DNA of 42,905 nucleotides from a virus (IMGVR_UViG_3300036860_000398:1-42905), one strand, 5' to 3'. Numbered from the stretch's first letter, positions 22,541 through 29,448 are shown. The notes: generated from the letters alone by a model not told the origin. Numbers and translations: made by a program.

Positions 22541-23571
22541 CGCGTTAACACCCCCGCGCAGACAGCGAGAAACAGCAAGCCCACCGCCGGATGCCGGATC
22601 GGCCAATGGCCGAGCGACAAGATGCAGCCGCTCACGAACGCCGCCGACCATGCATCCCCCGTGTTCACGTTTTGAACAAGCGGCCACAAGAACAGCAGCG
22701 CCGCCGCGAGCCCGAGCAGCCCGTACTCATACGCAATCTGCCCGAGCTCAAAGTGCGCTTCCCCTGGGGGGAGCAGATGCGAGCGCGGTTCCGTCGTCCG
22801 GATTTCCGTACTCCAGCGCACCATCTGGCGGGGCATGTGGCCCCCGCCGACGCCCGCCAGGGTGAGCCGCGACAGCAGCAGTCGCCACGTCATCCAGCGC
22901 CCGCGCACTGTTCCTGTACTCATCCCTCGAATGGTGTGCGCGTCCAGCCACCGCGTGAGTTTCTTGTCGGGATCGTGATGGCTCGAGTAGCGCTCCGAGA
23001 CAAACACGACCATCCCGAATCCCAGGACAAAAGAAGTCGGCGCCGGCACCAGCAGGAACGACGCGACGCCCACCGCGAGGATGGCCAAGAAGCTGCTCGT
23101 TAACCACAGGCCCCAGGCAAACACCGGCCACAGCCACCACGGCGCGAAGAAGATCGTCAACGCCAGGAAGTTGGCGCTGGTGGGCGGCGAGCCATAGGTG
23201 CCGGGGGGGCGCGCCGTCCCTTTGTGCCACTGCCACGTCAGCAGCGCGACTTGGGCGAGGCCCCACACGACCCAGGCGTAGCTGATCCGCGTAAACGTAT
23301 CGGCATCGAGCTGACGGAGCAGAAACCACGATGCGCCGACGCCGATCCAGCAGACCAGACTCTCAAGGCGCTGGGGCCCGTCCCACCGCCACAGGAACCA
23401 TGCCCCGATCGCGGCTAACCAGTACTCGTGCACATACATCATCGCCACGATCGTCAGGAACAGTGTGCAAAGTAACCAGCGGTCGCGGGCGGTGCGCAAG
23501 TACTCCGGCGCCACGTGGGGCACGAAGTTCGCCGGGGCCAGCGCCGCCGCGAGGCTGATGAGAAAAATCAC
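22537..23571 (-). CDS. O-antigen ligase/polymerase-like membrane protein
   Basis: GTG at 23571 overlaps the methyltransferase stop, giving 344 residues with about nine or ten hydrophobic segments. Family-like features are GTYGSPPTSANFLALTIFF in the middle, a periplasmic loop with GVGGGHM, and HFELGQIAYEYGLLGLAAAL near the C-terminus, equivalent to the conserved H-x-x-Y-L-x-x-x-x-E-x-G-x-x-G of Wzy/WaaL-type enzymes. In a phage it could change the host O-antigen or capsule to block superinfection. The catalytic residues are not certain by eye. Confidence 0.6.
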   Translation of the reverse strand: MIFLISLAAALAPANFVPHVAPEYLRTARDRWLLCTLFLTIVAMMYVHEYWLAAIGAWFLWRWDGPQRLESLVCWIGVGASWFLLRQLDADTFTRISYAWVVWGLAQVALLTWQWHKGTARPPGTYGSPPTSANFLALTIFFAPWWLWPVFAWGLWLTSSFLAILAVGVASFLLVPAPTSFVLGFGMVVFVSERYSSHHDPDKKLTRWLDAHTIRGMSTGTVRGRWMTWRLLLSRLTLAGVGGGHMPRQMVRWSTEIRTTEPRSHLLPPGEAHFELGQIAYEYGLLGLAAALLFLWPLVQNVNTGDAWSAAFVSGCILSLGHWPIRHPAVGLLFLAVCAGVLTR

Positions 23572-24422
23572 ACGGCCTCGACTTCGACGATCACTGCCGA
23601 GCACAAAAACATGCTGCGCCAGTCGTGGGGCTGCTCCAGCGCCACCATGGCTTTCTTGATCTCGGGGTCATCGTGGTTGCCCAGCCATGGCAAGGTCGCG
23701 TGCGCGTGGTAGTAGTGAAATTGCGGCACGCCGAAGCCGCACTCCTTGAGCAGGCCAGGCAGAGACAGCGGATTGTGAAAGCGGCGCGTGGTCGGCTCCG
23801 GCGGGGGTTCGGTGATGCGCAGCATCTCGTTCAGGACGACACCGACGTTCTGCCGGATGTTCGTCTCCCACGCCACGCCGCCCAGCAGCTCATTGACGAT
23901 AAACTCCGCCGTGTAGCGGTTCATGCTGAATAAGCTGAACAGCGCGTTGCGCACCTCGAGGTAGTACACCGTCCCCGGCTGGCCGAGCATGCGCAGATTC
24001 TCTAGCGCCCGACGGTCATCACTCACGTGCGGCAAGACGCCCAAGCAGAGAATCGCGTCGGGCCGCGGCTGCGCTAGCATCGGCGCCAGCGTCGTCGCGT
24101 CCTCCAGGTCCGCCCATCGCAGGTCGCCGTCACGCGCGACGAAATCCTCGGGGATCTGCGCGAGCATCGCGTCGGAGGTATCGCAGCCGCCGAGCACGTG
24201 ATAGCCGGCGCTGTGCAGCAGGCGCAGCACATAGCCATCGCCACACCCGACCTCGTAGACACTGGCGTGGATCGCGATCGGGAAGCGCCGGGCCAGACTG
24301 CGGAGCACCGGCCAGAGGCGCACGTAATTCGAGTGATCCCCCGTGGCATCTGAGGCTTTGGGATACCACGCCTCCCGGTAGTCCTTGGCAATCTCGGCGT
24401 AATACTCGCTCACGGGTTTCAT
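23568..24422 (-). CDS. class I SAM-dependent methyltransferase
   Basis: The 284-residue protein starts at ATG 24422 with an AAAGGA site upstream. Motif I is clear (SVYEVGCGDGYVLRLL, residues 55-70), followed by HVLGGCDTSDAML, a post-I acidic region with DLRWADLED, and ILCLGVLPHVSDD (motif IV-like). The C-terminal part (RNALFSLFSMNRYTAEFIVN, FHNPLSLPGLLKECGF) resembles small-molecule or sugar methyltransferases more than DNA enzymes. Together with the O-antigen-ligase-like gene it suggests surface glycan modification. Confidence 0.75.
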   Translation of the reverse strand: MKPVSEYYAEIAKDYREAWYPKASDATGDHSNYVRLWPVLRSLARRFPIAIHASVYEVGCGDGYVLRLLHSAGYHVLGGCDTSDAMLAQIPEDFVARDGDLRWADLEDATTLAPMLAQPRPDAILCLGVLPHVSDDRRALENLRMLGQPGTVYYLEVRNALFSLFSMNRYTAEFIVNELLGGVAWETNIRQNVGVVLNEMLRITEPPPEPTTRRFHNPLSLPGLLKECGFGVPQFHYYHAHATLPWLGNHDDPEIKKAMVALEQPHDWRSMFLCSAVIVEVEAV

Positions 24423-24433
24423 GCGCGGTCCTT

Positions 24434-24592
24434 TCAGGCGACGCGGCCCAACGGATCGTGGATTTCTTCCAAGCCCCGGCGCTCCGTCTCCTCCTGCAGA
24501 TAGTACGGATTCCAGCCGTAGCCTCTTCTGCTGGGCGGCGGCGGCGCGCCCAGCAGGGCCCACGGGAGCAGGAGTTGCTCAGGATCGCTCAT
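24434..24592 (-). CDS. small protein upstream of the methyltransferase (52 aa)
   Basis: It starts MSDPEQLLLPWALLGAPPPP and has a Tyr/Trp-rich centre (RRGYGWNPYYLQEETERRG). It is 11 nt from the methyltransferase start. It is probably the first gene of the surface-modification block. Its start lies 30 nt from the divergent plus-strand promoter. No family is recognised. Confidence 0.5.
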   Translation of the reverse strand: MSDPEQLLLPWALLGAPPPPSRRGYGWNPYYLQEETERRGLEEIHDPLGRVA

Positions 24593-24621
24593 CGGACGCC
24601 TCGCCTCCGAGAAAATACTTC

Positions 24622-24650
24622 TTGACTAACCCAAGCGCTTCGTTTACTAT
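24622..24650 (+). promoter_or_regulatory. sigma70-type promoter for the plus-strand cassette
   Basis: TTGACT (24622-24627) and TACTAT (24645-24650) are separated by exactly 17 bp, close to consensus. The expected transcription start falls on or next to the ATG at 24657, so a leaderless start is possible. A second ATG at 24672 has a GGAG about 11 nt upstream and would be used if transcription starts a little earlier. Confidence 0.75.
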
Positions 24651-24671
24651 TTGGGCATGGAGAATAAACAC

Positions 24672-24818
24672 ATGCCCAATCAGCAGCCGCACACAAAGCC
24701 TTGCGCGCAGTGTGGTGCCACCGTCCCAGTCGGATTCCTCGTGTGCGCTTCCTGCAATCGAGAGAACACCATCGCCTTCTTCAAGGTGCGTCCTTGGCTC
24801 ACGCCGAGGAAGTTCTGA
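24672..24818 (+). CDS. zinc-ribbon protein on the plus-strand cassette (48 aa)
   Basis: Two CxxC pairs (KPCAQCGATVPVGFLVCASC) 13 residues apart make a classic zinc ribbon. The product is 48 residues from ATG 24672 or 53 from ATG 24657. It has its own promoter and stands alone against a minus-strand block, as expected for an added moron-like gene. It is coupled to the next gene (TGATG). Confidence 0.6.
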   Translation: MPNQQPHTKPCAQCGATVPVGFLVCASCNRENTIAFFKVRPWLTPRKF

Positions 24819-24949
24819 TGAGCAAGAAGAATCCCCACGCCGTCGCACTCGGGAAACGCGGGGGCAAGGCGCGAAGCGAGGCCAAGGCACAAGCCGCACG
24901 AGCGAACGGCAAGCGCGGCGGCCGCCCGCCGAAGGCACCATCAAAGTAG
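24818..24949 (+). CDS. basic Gly/Lys/Ala-rich small protein (43 aa)
   Basis: The sequence MSKKNPHAVALGKRGGKARS, then a run of Ala/Arg/Lys to GRPPKAPSK, matches a short family found widely in phages and bacteria with LGKRGGKAR near the start and GRPRK at the end. It resembles histone-like or AT-hook proteins, so DNA or RNA binding is likely. The gene ends 6 nt before the convergent gene's stop; no terminator is visible. Confidence 0.6.
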   Translation: MSKKNPHAVALGKRGGKARSEAKAQAARANGKRGGRPPKAPSK

Positions 24950-24955
24950 CGCTCA

Positions 24956-25249
24956 TCACCGTGGCCCCTCTGGTTTCGGGCGCCACGTATCACGCTGCGT
25001 AAGAGCTGGGCGCGCTGTCACAATCGCTACGAGAGTCAAGATCAATTGCTTGCGAGCTTCCTCTGGCAGTCGCTTCACCTCGTCATACGTCAGCCAGCGC
25101 GGTTCCCCCTCTCCGAGCTCCAGCGGGGCGCCACAATGTATACAAAGCGACAGGTCGCCGACATGGGGCTGAGGCTCGCCCGTCTCTGCACACGCCAACG
25201 CGCAGCGAGGACAGGCAAAGGTAATGCGCGGCGATTCAGGCTCGCTCAT
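24956..25249 (-). CDS. zinc-ribbon protein (97 aa)
   Basis: ATG at 25249 (MSEPESPRITFACPRCALAC) overlaps the upstream gene by 14 nt. Two Cys pairs, CPRC and CIHC, are about 23 residues apart and form a zinc-ribbon layout. A helical C-terminal half follows (YDEVKRLPEEARKQLILTLV). No specific family is recognised. Confidence 0.55.
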   Translation of the reverse strand: MSEPESPRITFACPRCALACAETGEPQPHVGDLSLCIHCGAPLELGEGEPRWLTYDEVKRLPEEARKQLILTLVAIVTARPALTQRDTWRPKPEGPR

Positions 25250-25379
25250 CAGACGTCTCCTCAATCGGCAGCTCGCGCGCCCGGTCGTCCACCGGAGTGG
25301 CCCGATGCAGGATCGCGTCAAGGGCGTGCTGAATCTCCCGCAGGATGGCCTCGTAGCGGGGACAGACGGGGCAGGTCAC
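25236..25379 (-). CDS. small CxxC protein (47 aa)
   Basis: GTG 25379 overlaps the previous stop (GTGA) and is preceded by a GGAGG inside the repeated junction sequence. The protein has TCPVCPRYEAILREIQHALD at its start, one CxxC, then a helix and an acidic end. It may bind zinc as a dimer. No family is recognised. Confidence 0.5.
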   Translation of the reverse strand: MTCPVCPRYEAILREIQHALDAILHRATPVDDRARELPIEETSDERA

Positions 25380-25401
25380 GCCGGGGCCTCCGGTGGGCGC
25401 G
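25376..25401 (-). repeat. junction repeat, copy 1 (stop/restart module)
   Basis: Matches 25621-25646 at 24 of 26 positions. On the minus strand it encodes the PPEAPA tail, supplies GGAGG as ribosome-binding site, and ends with the GTGA stop/start overlap. Confidence 0.75.
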
Positions 25402-25624
25402 CCGCCGCGCCGAACACGACGGCCATCGGCGATCCCACTAACGGCGCGAGTGTGGCAGCGATCTCGGCGGCGTCGTCGATCGGGTCGGTCCAACCGATGA
25501 CCCCGCTCTCCCGCGTGCCGTCGTCCAATTGGCGCCAGAGACGCAGACTGCGCGGGGTGACGACTTCGACGCCCACGAAGATACCCGCGCGGTCCTGGGC
25601 CGGAATGTACGGCATCGGGCTCAC
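25376..25624 (-). CDS. unknown early protein (82 aa), ends in PPEAPA
   Basis: GTG 25624 overlaps the previous stop. The body is alpha/beta (AGIFVGVEVVTPRSLRLWRQ, DDAAEIAATLAPLVG, PMAVVFGAAA). The last residues, RPPEAPA, are encoded by the junction repeat that also ends the next two upstream genes. Confidence 0.5.
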   Translation of the reverse strand: MSPMPYIPAQDRAGIFVGVEVVTPRSLRLWRQLDDGTRESGVIGWTDPIDDAAEIAATLAPLVGSPMAVVFGAAARPPEAPA

Positions 25625-25646
25625 GCCGGAGCCTCCGGTGGGGGCG
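25621..25646 (-). repeat. junction repeat, copy 2 (stop/restart module)
   Basis: Same layout as copy 1. The core ccggag-c-ctccgg is a near-perfect inverted repeat. It ends with the overlapping GTGA. Confidence 0.75.
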
Positions 25647-25860
25647 GACGCCACTCATCGCCGAGCGAGGGAAAGAATCGCTCGAAGGCGAAGTCATCGA
25701 CGTCCCGCTCAACCCACACGTTGACGCAGGGATCGTCGGGACCAGGAGATGCAAATACGAAGGCGACTCGGCCACGCCGCCAGTCAGACGAACCCTTGCA
25801 ACGGAACTCGATCTCCTGCCCATCGGCGGGCAACCCTTCCAGCCACTCGACGCGACTCAT
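25621..25860 (-). CDS. unknown early protein (79 aa), ends in PPPPEAPA
   Basis: It starts MSRVEWLEGLPADGQEIEFR and seems to be a small beta-rich domain (RRGRVAFVFASPGPDD, then CVNVWVERDVDDFAFERFF). It has an ATGA overlap upstream and GTGA downstream. The C-terminal PPPPEAPA tail comes from the repeat at 25621-25646. Confidence 0.5.
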   Translation of the reverse strand: MSRVEWLEGLPADGQEIEFRCKGSSDWRRGRVAFVFASPGPDDPCVNVWVERDVDDFAFERFFPSLGDEWRPPPPEAPA

Positions 25861-26207
25861 GGAGCCTCCGGTGGGGGCGCCGCCGCGAGGGCGCTCTTGG
25901 CGGCGACGTACATATCGTTCAGCCGATGACCCGAGGCGGTCGGCGCGTCGTCCTCATCGAACTCATCAGTCAACGCGATCCTCATGATGTCCTTGAGCGC
26001 CCCCTCCAGCCGCTGCGCGCGGGCCTCGGCATCCCGGAGCGCCGCCTGACAGCGCACCAGCGCGTTCCAGGTGTCGTCGCTTCGGGTGTCGTCGCGCATA
26101 GCGAACCGCACCGCGCCGCAATCGCACGGATCGCCGTCCTCCACGCCGCCCTTCGCGAGCATCTTCTGGGCGTCCCAGCGGTGATAGGTCGGCGTGCATA
26201 GACTCAT
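25857..26207 (-). CDS. unknown early protein with Cys motif and coiled coil (116 aa)
   Basis: A good GGAGGAG site precedes ATG 26207. The N-terminus has DPCDCGAVRFAMRDD, and the middle is a coiled coil (VRCQAALRDAEARAQRLEGA). The end is AAPPPEAP, from the third junction repeat. This type of helical early protein is common in phages. No function is known. Confidence 0.5.
   Translation of the reverse strand: MSLCTPTYHRWDAQKMLAKGGVEDGDPCDCGAVRFAMRDDTRSDDTWNALVRCQAALRDAEARAQRLEGALKDIMRIALTDEFDEDDAPTASGHRLNDMYVAAKSALAAAPPPEAP
25861..25879 (-). repeat. junction repeat, copy 3
   Basis: Nineteen of nineteen bases match copy 2 (ggagcctccggtgggggcg), here joined to an ATGA overlap instead of GTGA. 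Confidence 0.7.
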
Positions 26208-26275
26208 GACTCCTCCCCCTGCGCACGGAGCTTCGGGTCAAGAGGCTCCCCCGCGCCCGGCGCCGTCCCGCTCAT
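26204..26275 (-). CDS. linking peptide (23 aa)
   Basis: A short frame, MSGTAPGAGEPLDPKLRAQG plus EES, overlaps the stop of the upstream gene and the start of the downstream gene (ATGA at both ends). Its 3' end includes the GGAGGAG site for the next gene, so its translation would carry ribosomes to that start. It may be a leader rather than a functional protein. Confidence 0.4.
   Translation of the reverse strand: MSGTAPGAGEPLDPKLRAQGEES
26255..26267 (-). repeat. start-module repeat, copy 1
   Basis: The 13-mer gcccggcgccgtc occurs inside the first codons of the 23-aa linking peptide. Exact copies lie at 26587-26599 and 27014-27026, and a one-mismatch copy at 26808-26820, each in the first codons of a gene. 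Confidence 0.7.
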
Positions 26276-26601
26276 CGCTGCACTCCGATTGAGATAGGTG
26301 GCAGATAGCCACGACGCCGGTAATACGCCACGCGCGCCGAGACGGCTTGTGGTCTCAGCGTGGTGATCTCCGCGATCTTCTTCGTGTCGAATCCGCGACC
26401 GATCAGGTAAGCAAAGACTGCGACCAACGCCACCCCGTTCTTCTGCAAGCCTCCTGTGGCTTCCGCTCGGCGCCGATGGCGATGCTGACGACAGAACTCA
26501 GAGAGAGCAGCGCGACGAGGGCAAAGGATGCACAATCCGGAACGCCGATGCCGTTCCTGATACGCCATTGCCGCATGAAGATGTACGCCCGGCGCCGTCA
26601 T
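26272..26601 (-). CDS. zinc-finger and helix-turn-helix-like protein (109 aa)
   Basis: An N-terminal Cys/His motif (GLCILCPRRAALSEFCRQHR) resembles short zinc sites that precede HNH or HTH domains. The C-terminal half (YLIGRGFDTKKIAEITTL, then QAVSARVAYYRRRGY) looks like a helix-turn-helix of the resolvase or sigma-like type. It is probably an early DNA-binding protein. It starts in the MTAPG module. Confidence 0.55.
   Translation of the reverse strand: MTAPGVHLHAAMAYQERHRRSGLCILCPRRAALSEFCRQHRHRRRAEATGGLQKNGVALVAVFAYLIGRGFDTKKIAEITTLRPQAVSARVAYYRRRGYLPPISIGVQR
26587..26599 (-). repeat. start-module repeat, copy 2
   Basis: Exact 13-mer copy encoding TAPG directly after the ATG of the zinc-finger/HTH-like gene. 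Confidence 0.7.
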
Positions 26602-26822
26602 CGCGCGCCCAATCGTTGAGCAAGATCGGCGAGCAGGAGCGCTTGATAGTGAGCGCGCTCGCCGGGGATTAGCTGTTCCCAGGTCACACCCTGCGGACGA
26701 TCAAAGAGCGCGGCATAGAACAGCTTGGCCAATGGCGCCAACTCCTTCGGCCGTTGACACCCCGCGCACTGATTACGCTGACCCCTCTCGCACGTGCAGA
26801 TCGAGCGGCCCGGCGACGTCAC
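26598..26822 (-). CDS. small CxC/CxxC protein (74 aa)
   Basis: GTG 26822 overlaps the previous stop (GTGA). The N-terminus CTCERGQRNQCAGC has four Cys arranged as a zinc site. A helical part follows (LAPLAKLFYAALFDRPQGVT, then YQALLLADLAQRLGA). No family is recognised. Confidence 0.5.
   Translation of the reverse strand: MTSPGRSICTCERGQRNQCAGCQRPKELAPLAKLFYAALFDRPQGVTWEQLIPGERAHYQALLLADLAQRLGAR
26808..26820 (-). repeat. start-module repeat, copy 3 (one mismatch)
   Basis: Encodes TSPG after the GTG start of the CxC gene. Confidence 0.6.
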
Positions 26823-27028
26823 CGCGCCCCCACCACGAAATCTTCATGCAAGCGATCTGGCGTGATTCGCCCATCCCAGCAGACATACACGAGTTCTGGG
26901 TCGCGACCGTACCCCGTTACCGTCCCCCGCCTCTCGCTACCATGCCACGCATAGAGATGCACTTGCTTGGCCTTCGGGCTAAGCTCCACGCGCTGGCCTC
27001 TCTCAAAGCGTCGGCCCGGCGCCGTCAT
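26819..27028 (-). CDS. small beta-barrel-like early protein (69 aa)
   Basis: From ATG 27028 it begins MTAPGRRFERGQRVELSPKA. The pattern (RGQRVELSP, GSERRGTVTGYGRDPELVYV, CWDGRITPDRLHEDFV) fits a small SH3- or KOW-like barrel of a kind common in phage early regions. It may bind nucleic acid. Confidence 0.5.
   Translation of the reverse strand: MTAPGRRFERGQRVELSPKAKQVHLYAWHGSERRGTVTGYGRDPELVYVCWDGRITPDRLHEDFVVGAR
27014..27026 (-). repeat. start-module repeat, copy 4
   Basis: Exact 13-mer copy encoding TAPG after the ATG of the beta-barrel-like gene. Confidence 0.7.
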
Positions 27029-27255
27029 GGCTGGGGCTCCGCCGGTAGCGGCAACGATTCGGCCTGATATCGCGCAATCGGTCTCGTGCAGAGCTTTCTC
27101 GTGCCGAGAGGTTCCCGACAACGACGGCACCTATAGAGCGTGCCGTATTGTGTGCGGCGTTCCTCCCAATCGTGGGTCGCTGTCGGGCCAGCCAGAGGAC
27201 AACCGAGTTCATGAGGACTAGGCAGGCGGAGATTCAGACAGCGACAGTAACTCAT
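27025..27255 (-). CDS. zinc-binding early protein (76 aa)
   Basis: It starts MSYCRCLNLRLPSPHELGCP with an ATGA overlap to the nuclease gene. The centre has YGTLYRCRRCREPLG and KLC, which with the N-terminal Cys could form one or two zinc sites. No family is recognised. Confidence 0.5.
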   Translation of the reverse strand: MSYCRCLNLRLPSPHELGCPLAGPTATHDWEERRTQYGTLYRCRRCREPLGTRKLCTRPIARYQAESLPLPAEPQP

Positions 27256-27701
27256 AGCTCTCCCAGCTCCCGGCGCACGTCGTCCACGGAGCGGGCCACG
27301 AAGGCCACGCCGCCATGCGAGCGCACGAGCTCGAGAAAGCTGGCTTGCTCCCGCGTCGGCTCTTGGCCTTCGGCCTTGACTTCGATGGCGAGGAAGCGCG
27401 CGAAAGTGATTAGGACGATGTGCACGCCGTCTGTGCGGGACTCGCGCCGCCAGCCGATGATGTCGGCGCACCCCGGCATGCCGTGAAACTGCACGAAGCG
27501 CCCGCCCTGCTTCAGCACGCCGGAGTTCTGCCGCCACGCCACGACGTCGCGGCGCGTGCGCAGATACGCGAGAATCGCGTGCAGGATCTCGCGCTCCGGG
27601 CGGGGCCGGGGCCTGGTCGACCGTTGACTGTCGCGCTGCAGCTGATTGGCTTCAGCCAGATCGCGCTGGAGCTGGGCGGCCTCGCGCTTGGTCAGATTCA
27701 C
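27252..27701 (-). CDS. VRR-NUC domain nuclease (PD-(D/E)XK family)
   Basis: The 149-residue protein starts at GTG in a GTGA overlap. After a charged N-terminal helix comes ILHAILAYLRTRRDVVAWRQ, then FHGMPGCADIIGWR (metal-binding Asp), FLAIEVKAEG (the E-x-K), and QASFLELVRSHGGVAFVARS. This is the full VRR-NUC core at the usual phage size. Such enzymes often cut branched DNA or act as resolvases in replication and packaging. The gene follows the HNH gene. Confidence 0.82.
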   Translation of the reverse strand: MNLTKREAAQLQRDLAEANQLQRDSQRSTRPRPRPEREILHAILAYLRTRRDVVAWRQNSGVLKQGGRFVQFHGMPGCADIIGWRRESRTDGVHIVLITFARFLAIEVKAEGQEPTREQASFLELVRSHGGVAFVARSVDDVRRELGEL

Positions 27702-28108
27702 AGGGCGATGCTCCCCTCGGCGAGCACCCGGGCGAGCGGGGCTGTCTTCGACTGGCGTACCTCGAGGCGCCAGACAATGCGATGTGGGTCATCGTAGCCG
27801 TCACTGACCGTCTGGAATACGAGCCGCCCCGTGACGTACGGCGCCTCGCACATCTCGTGATGCTTTCTGCACAAATGCACAATGGCCCAGGGCTCATGGA
27901 GGCGGGGACGCTTCACAAGGTGGTGCAGATCACTTGCGCGAGAGCACATCATTGCTGGCGCCATCGTCGGATGAAGTCCGCAGGGATGTATCGCTCCGAC
28001 TTCACACCATCCCCCAGAGCGCGCCTGCACCGCCGCCCGCACCTTCGCCGGCACCGGGTTCCCCCGCCCGCGCCGCCTCGGGCTGCGCACCAGAGCCGTG
28101 CGCTTCAT
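27698..28108 (-). CDS. HNH endonuclease-like protein
   Basis: From ATG 28108 (ATGA overlap) the product has 136 residues. A basic start (MKRTALVRSPRRRGRGNPVP) leads to AKVRAAVQARSGGWCEV, then DLHHLVKRPRLHEPWAIVHL and CRKHHEM, giving the Cys-C-H-H...N/I-H pattern of HNH nucleases with a metal-binding Cys pair. The C-terminal part is beta-rich. It could act in recombination, restriction of competitors or packaging. Confidence 0.75.
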   Translation of the reverse strand: MKRTALVRSPRRRGRGNPVPAKVRAAVQARSGGWCEVGAIHPCGLHPTMAPAMMCSRASDLHHLVKRPRLHEPWAIVHLCRKHHEMCEAPYVTGRLVFQTVSDGYDDPHRIVWRLEVRQSKTAPLARVLAEGSIAL

Positions 28109-28347
28109 GGGCGCTTGGGCAGGCGCGAGGTGAGACGCCGGAACTCGTCCATGTGCTGGCCCACGGTCTGGGTACAGCCCGGCTCCGTACACTTCGTCTC
28201 GCGCGTGGTCCCCGCGGCCCGCGTGCGGAGCTCTTCGACATGGCCCGACGACGCGCTCGCCGCCCGGCGACGGGTGGGCTGCCAGCCACACACCCCGCAG
28301 GTGTCATCGAAGTTCAGGAAGGCCGCGCAGTCCGGACAGGTCTTCAC
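28105..28347 (-). CDS. zinc-ribbon early protein (80 aa)
   Basis: GTG 28347 overlaps the previous stop. KTCPDCAAFLNFDDTCGVCG is a complete four-Cys ribbon near the N-terminus. A second Cys pair (KCTEPGCTQTVGQHMDEF) follows. It resembles small host-takeover or DNA-binding proteins, but no family is certain. Confidence 0.55.
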   Translation of the reverse strand: MKTCPDCAAFLNFDDTCGVCGWQPTRRRAASASSGHVEELRTRAAGTTRETKCTEPGCTQTVGQHMDEFRRLTSRLPKRP

Positions 28348-28532
28348 CGCCGACGCGGGGCCTTCAGCGGCGCCGGTTGCGTCCGCCGCTTCCACGCCTC
28401 GTATTCTTCGGGATAGTCGCGGCGCCAGGCGGCGTAGCCCTCGGGATCGAGGCAACGACCGCATTGGCAGCCGGCGTAGCACGGGCCGCGAGCACCGCAC
28501 CAATAACAGCCGGGATCAGGCGGCACGGCCAT
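28344..28532 (-). CDS. Cys-rich early protein (62 aa)
   Basis: It starts MAVPPDPGCYWCGARGPCYA and continues GCQCGRC, giving seven Cys in the first third. A Trp/Tyr/Arg-rich helix follows (GYAAWRRDYPEEYEAWKRRT). The Cys cluster could bind two metal ions or form a compact knot. It overlaps the antirepressor-like gene end by 17 nt. Confidence 0.5.
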   Translation of the reverse strand: MAVPPDPGCYWCGARGPCYAGCQCGRCLDPEGYAAWRRDYPEEYEAWKRRTQPAPLKAPRRR

Positions 28533-29448
28533 TCTCAGGGAATAGCGTCGGCTGATGAACCGGGCACGGGACCGGGTGGCGCTGCTGCGGCTTCCGCGGC
28601 GGGCCGGGTGGTGTCTCGCAACAGGTGCAGCCATCTGGACGTAAGCGCGGTGGTCGCGGTTTTGGAATGCGAAGGCTCGGCATAGGACCAGCCCCGCCGT
28701 CGCCGCCCTCGCCGTGTCGCGCGCGGAAGTCGCGAACCATTGCCGCGATTTGCCGGAACTCCTCGACGACGAGCGTCCAGATACGGATGGCTGCGCGAAT
28801 CTCAAGCTTGACGTCTTGAGAATCAATCTCGCCCTGCTCGCTGGCGCGCTGCGATTGCACCAGCTGGGCCAGCCCGGCCTGCCAGCTGCCCTTCAGCGCA
28901 TCCAGCTCGGCCCGCACCCCAGCGAGGAGTTCAGCGACATCCGCATAGAACTGCGCCAATGACTTCGCGGTCGGTTCCGGCCTTGGAGGGTCCGTCGCTG
29001 GCGAAGTGAACATCGGCAACGTATAGCCCGTGGCCTCCCCGAAGATGGCGGCCGCGCTCGCTGCGGCACCCTTACGATCCCCACTTCCGAACAATGCTTG
29101 AGTAAGAATCTGAGCGAGATACAGCTGGCACTGCTGGACGAAGTTCCGGCGGACGGGATCTTGAATGCGAGGGCTATCAAGCCGCATCATCGCCCAGCCA
29201 AAACCATCTGCAAGTCGGACACAGAACACCCGGCGGCGCTGTCCTCCGACCTGCACCAGCCTATCCTGGTGCAGATGGTCCGGAAGGCTGGCGCGGACTG
29301 AATTCATCGTGTCATCGCTGAACCCAAGACTCGCAACCGTTGGCGTCCAGACGACCCAGGAGCCTTCGGGCGTCGGGCCCTTGTCGAGCCACTTGTCGGC
29401 GATTTCCTTCGCGAGTTCCTGCATTTGCGTCGCGCCGTCGTTGGTCAT
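28516..29448 (-). CDS. antirepressor-like protein (310 aa)
   Basis: The start at ATG 29448 has an ATGA overlap. Residues about 45-100 (VRASLPDHLHQDRLVQVGG, RRVFCVRLADGFGWAMMRLD, QDPVRRNFVQQCQLYLAQIL) recall the N-terminal domain of P22-type antirepressors. The middle is a helical region (SLAQFYADVAELLAGVRAEL), and the end is Pro/Arg-rich with a TCCET motif. If correct it would counter a repressor during induction. The match is partial. Confidence 0.4.
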   Translation of the reverse strand: MTNDGATQMQELAKEIADKWLDKGPTPEGSWVVWTPTVASLGFSDDTMNSVRASLPDHLHQDRLVQVGGQRRRVFCVRLADGFGWAMMRLDSPRIQDPVRRNFVQQCQLYLAQILTQALFGSGDRKGAAASAAAIFGEATGYTLPMFTSPATDPPRPEPTAKSLAQFYADVAELLAGVRAELDALKGSWQAGLAQLVQSQRASEQGEIDSQDVKLEIRAAIRIWTLVVEEFRQIAAMVRDFRARHGEGGDGGAGPMPSLRIPKPRPPRLRPDGCTCCETPPGPPRKPQQRHPVPCPVHQPTLFPENGRAA

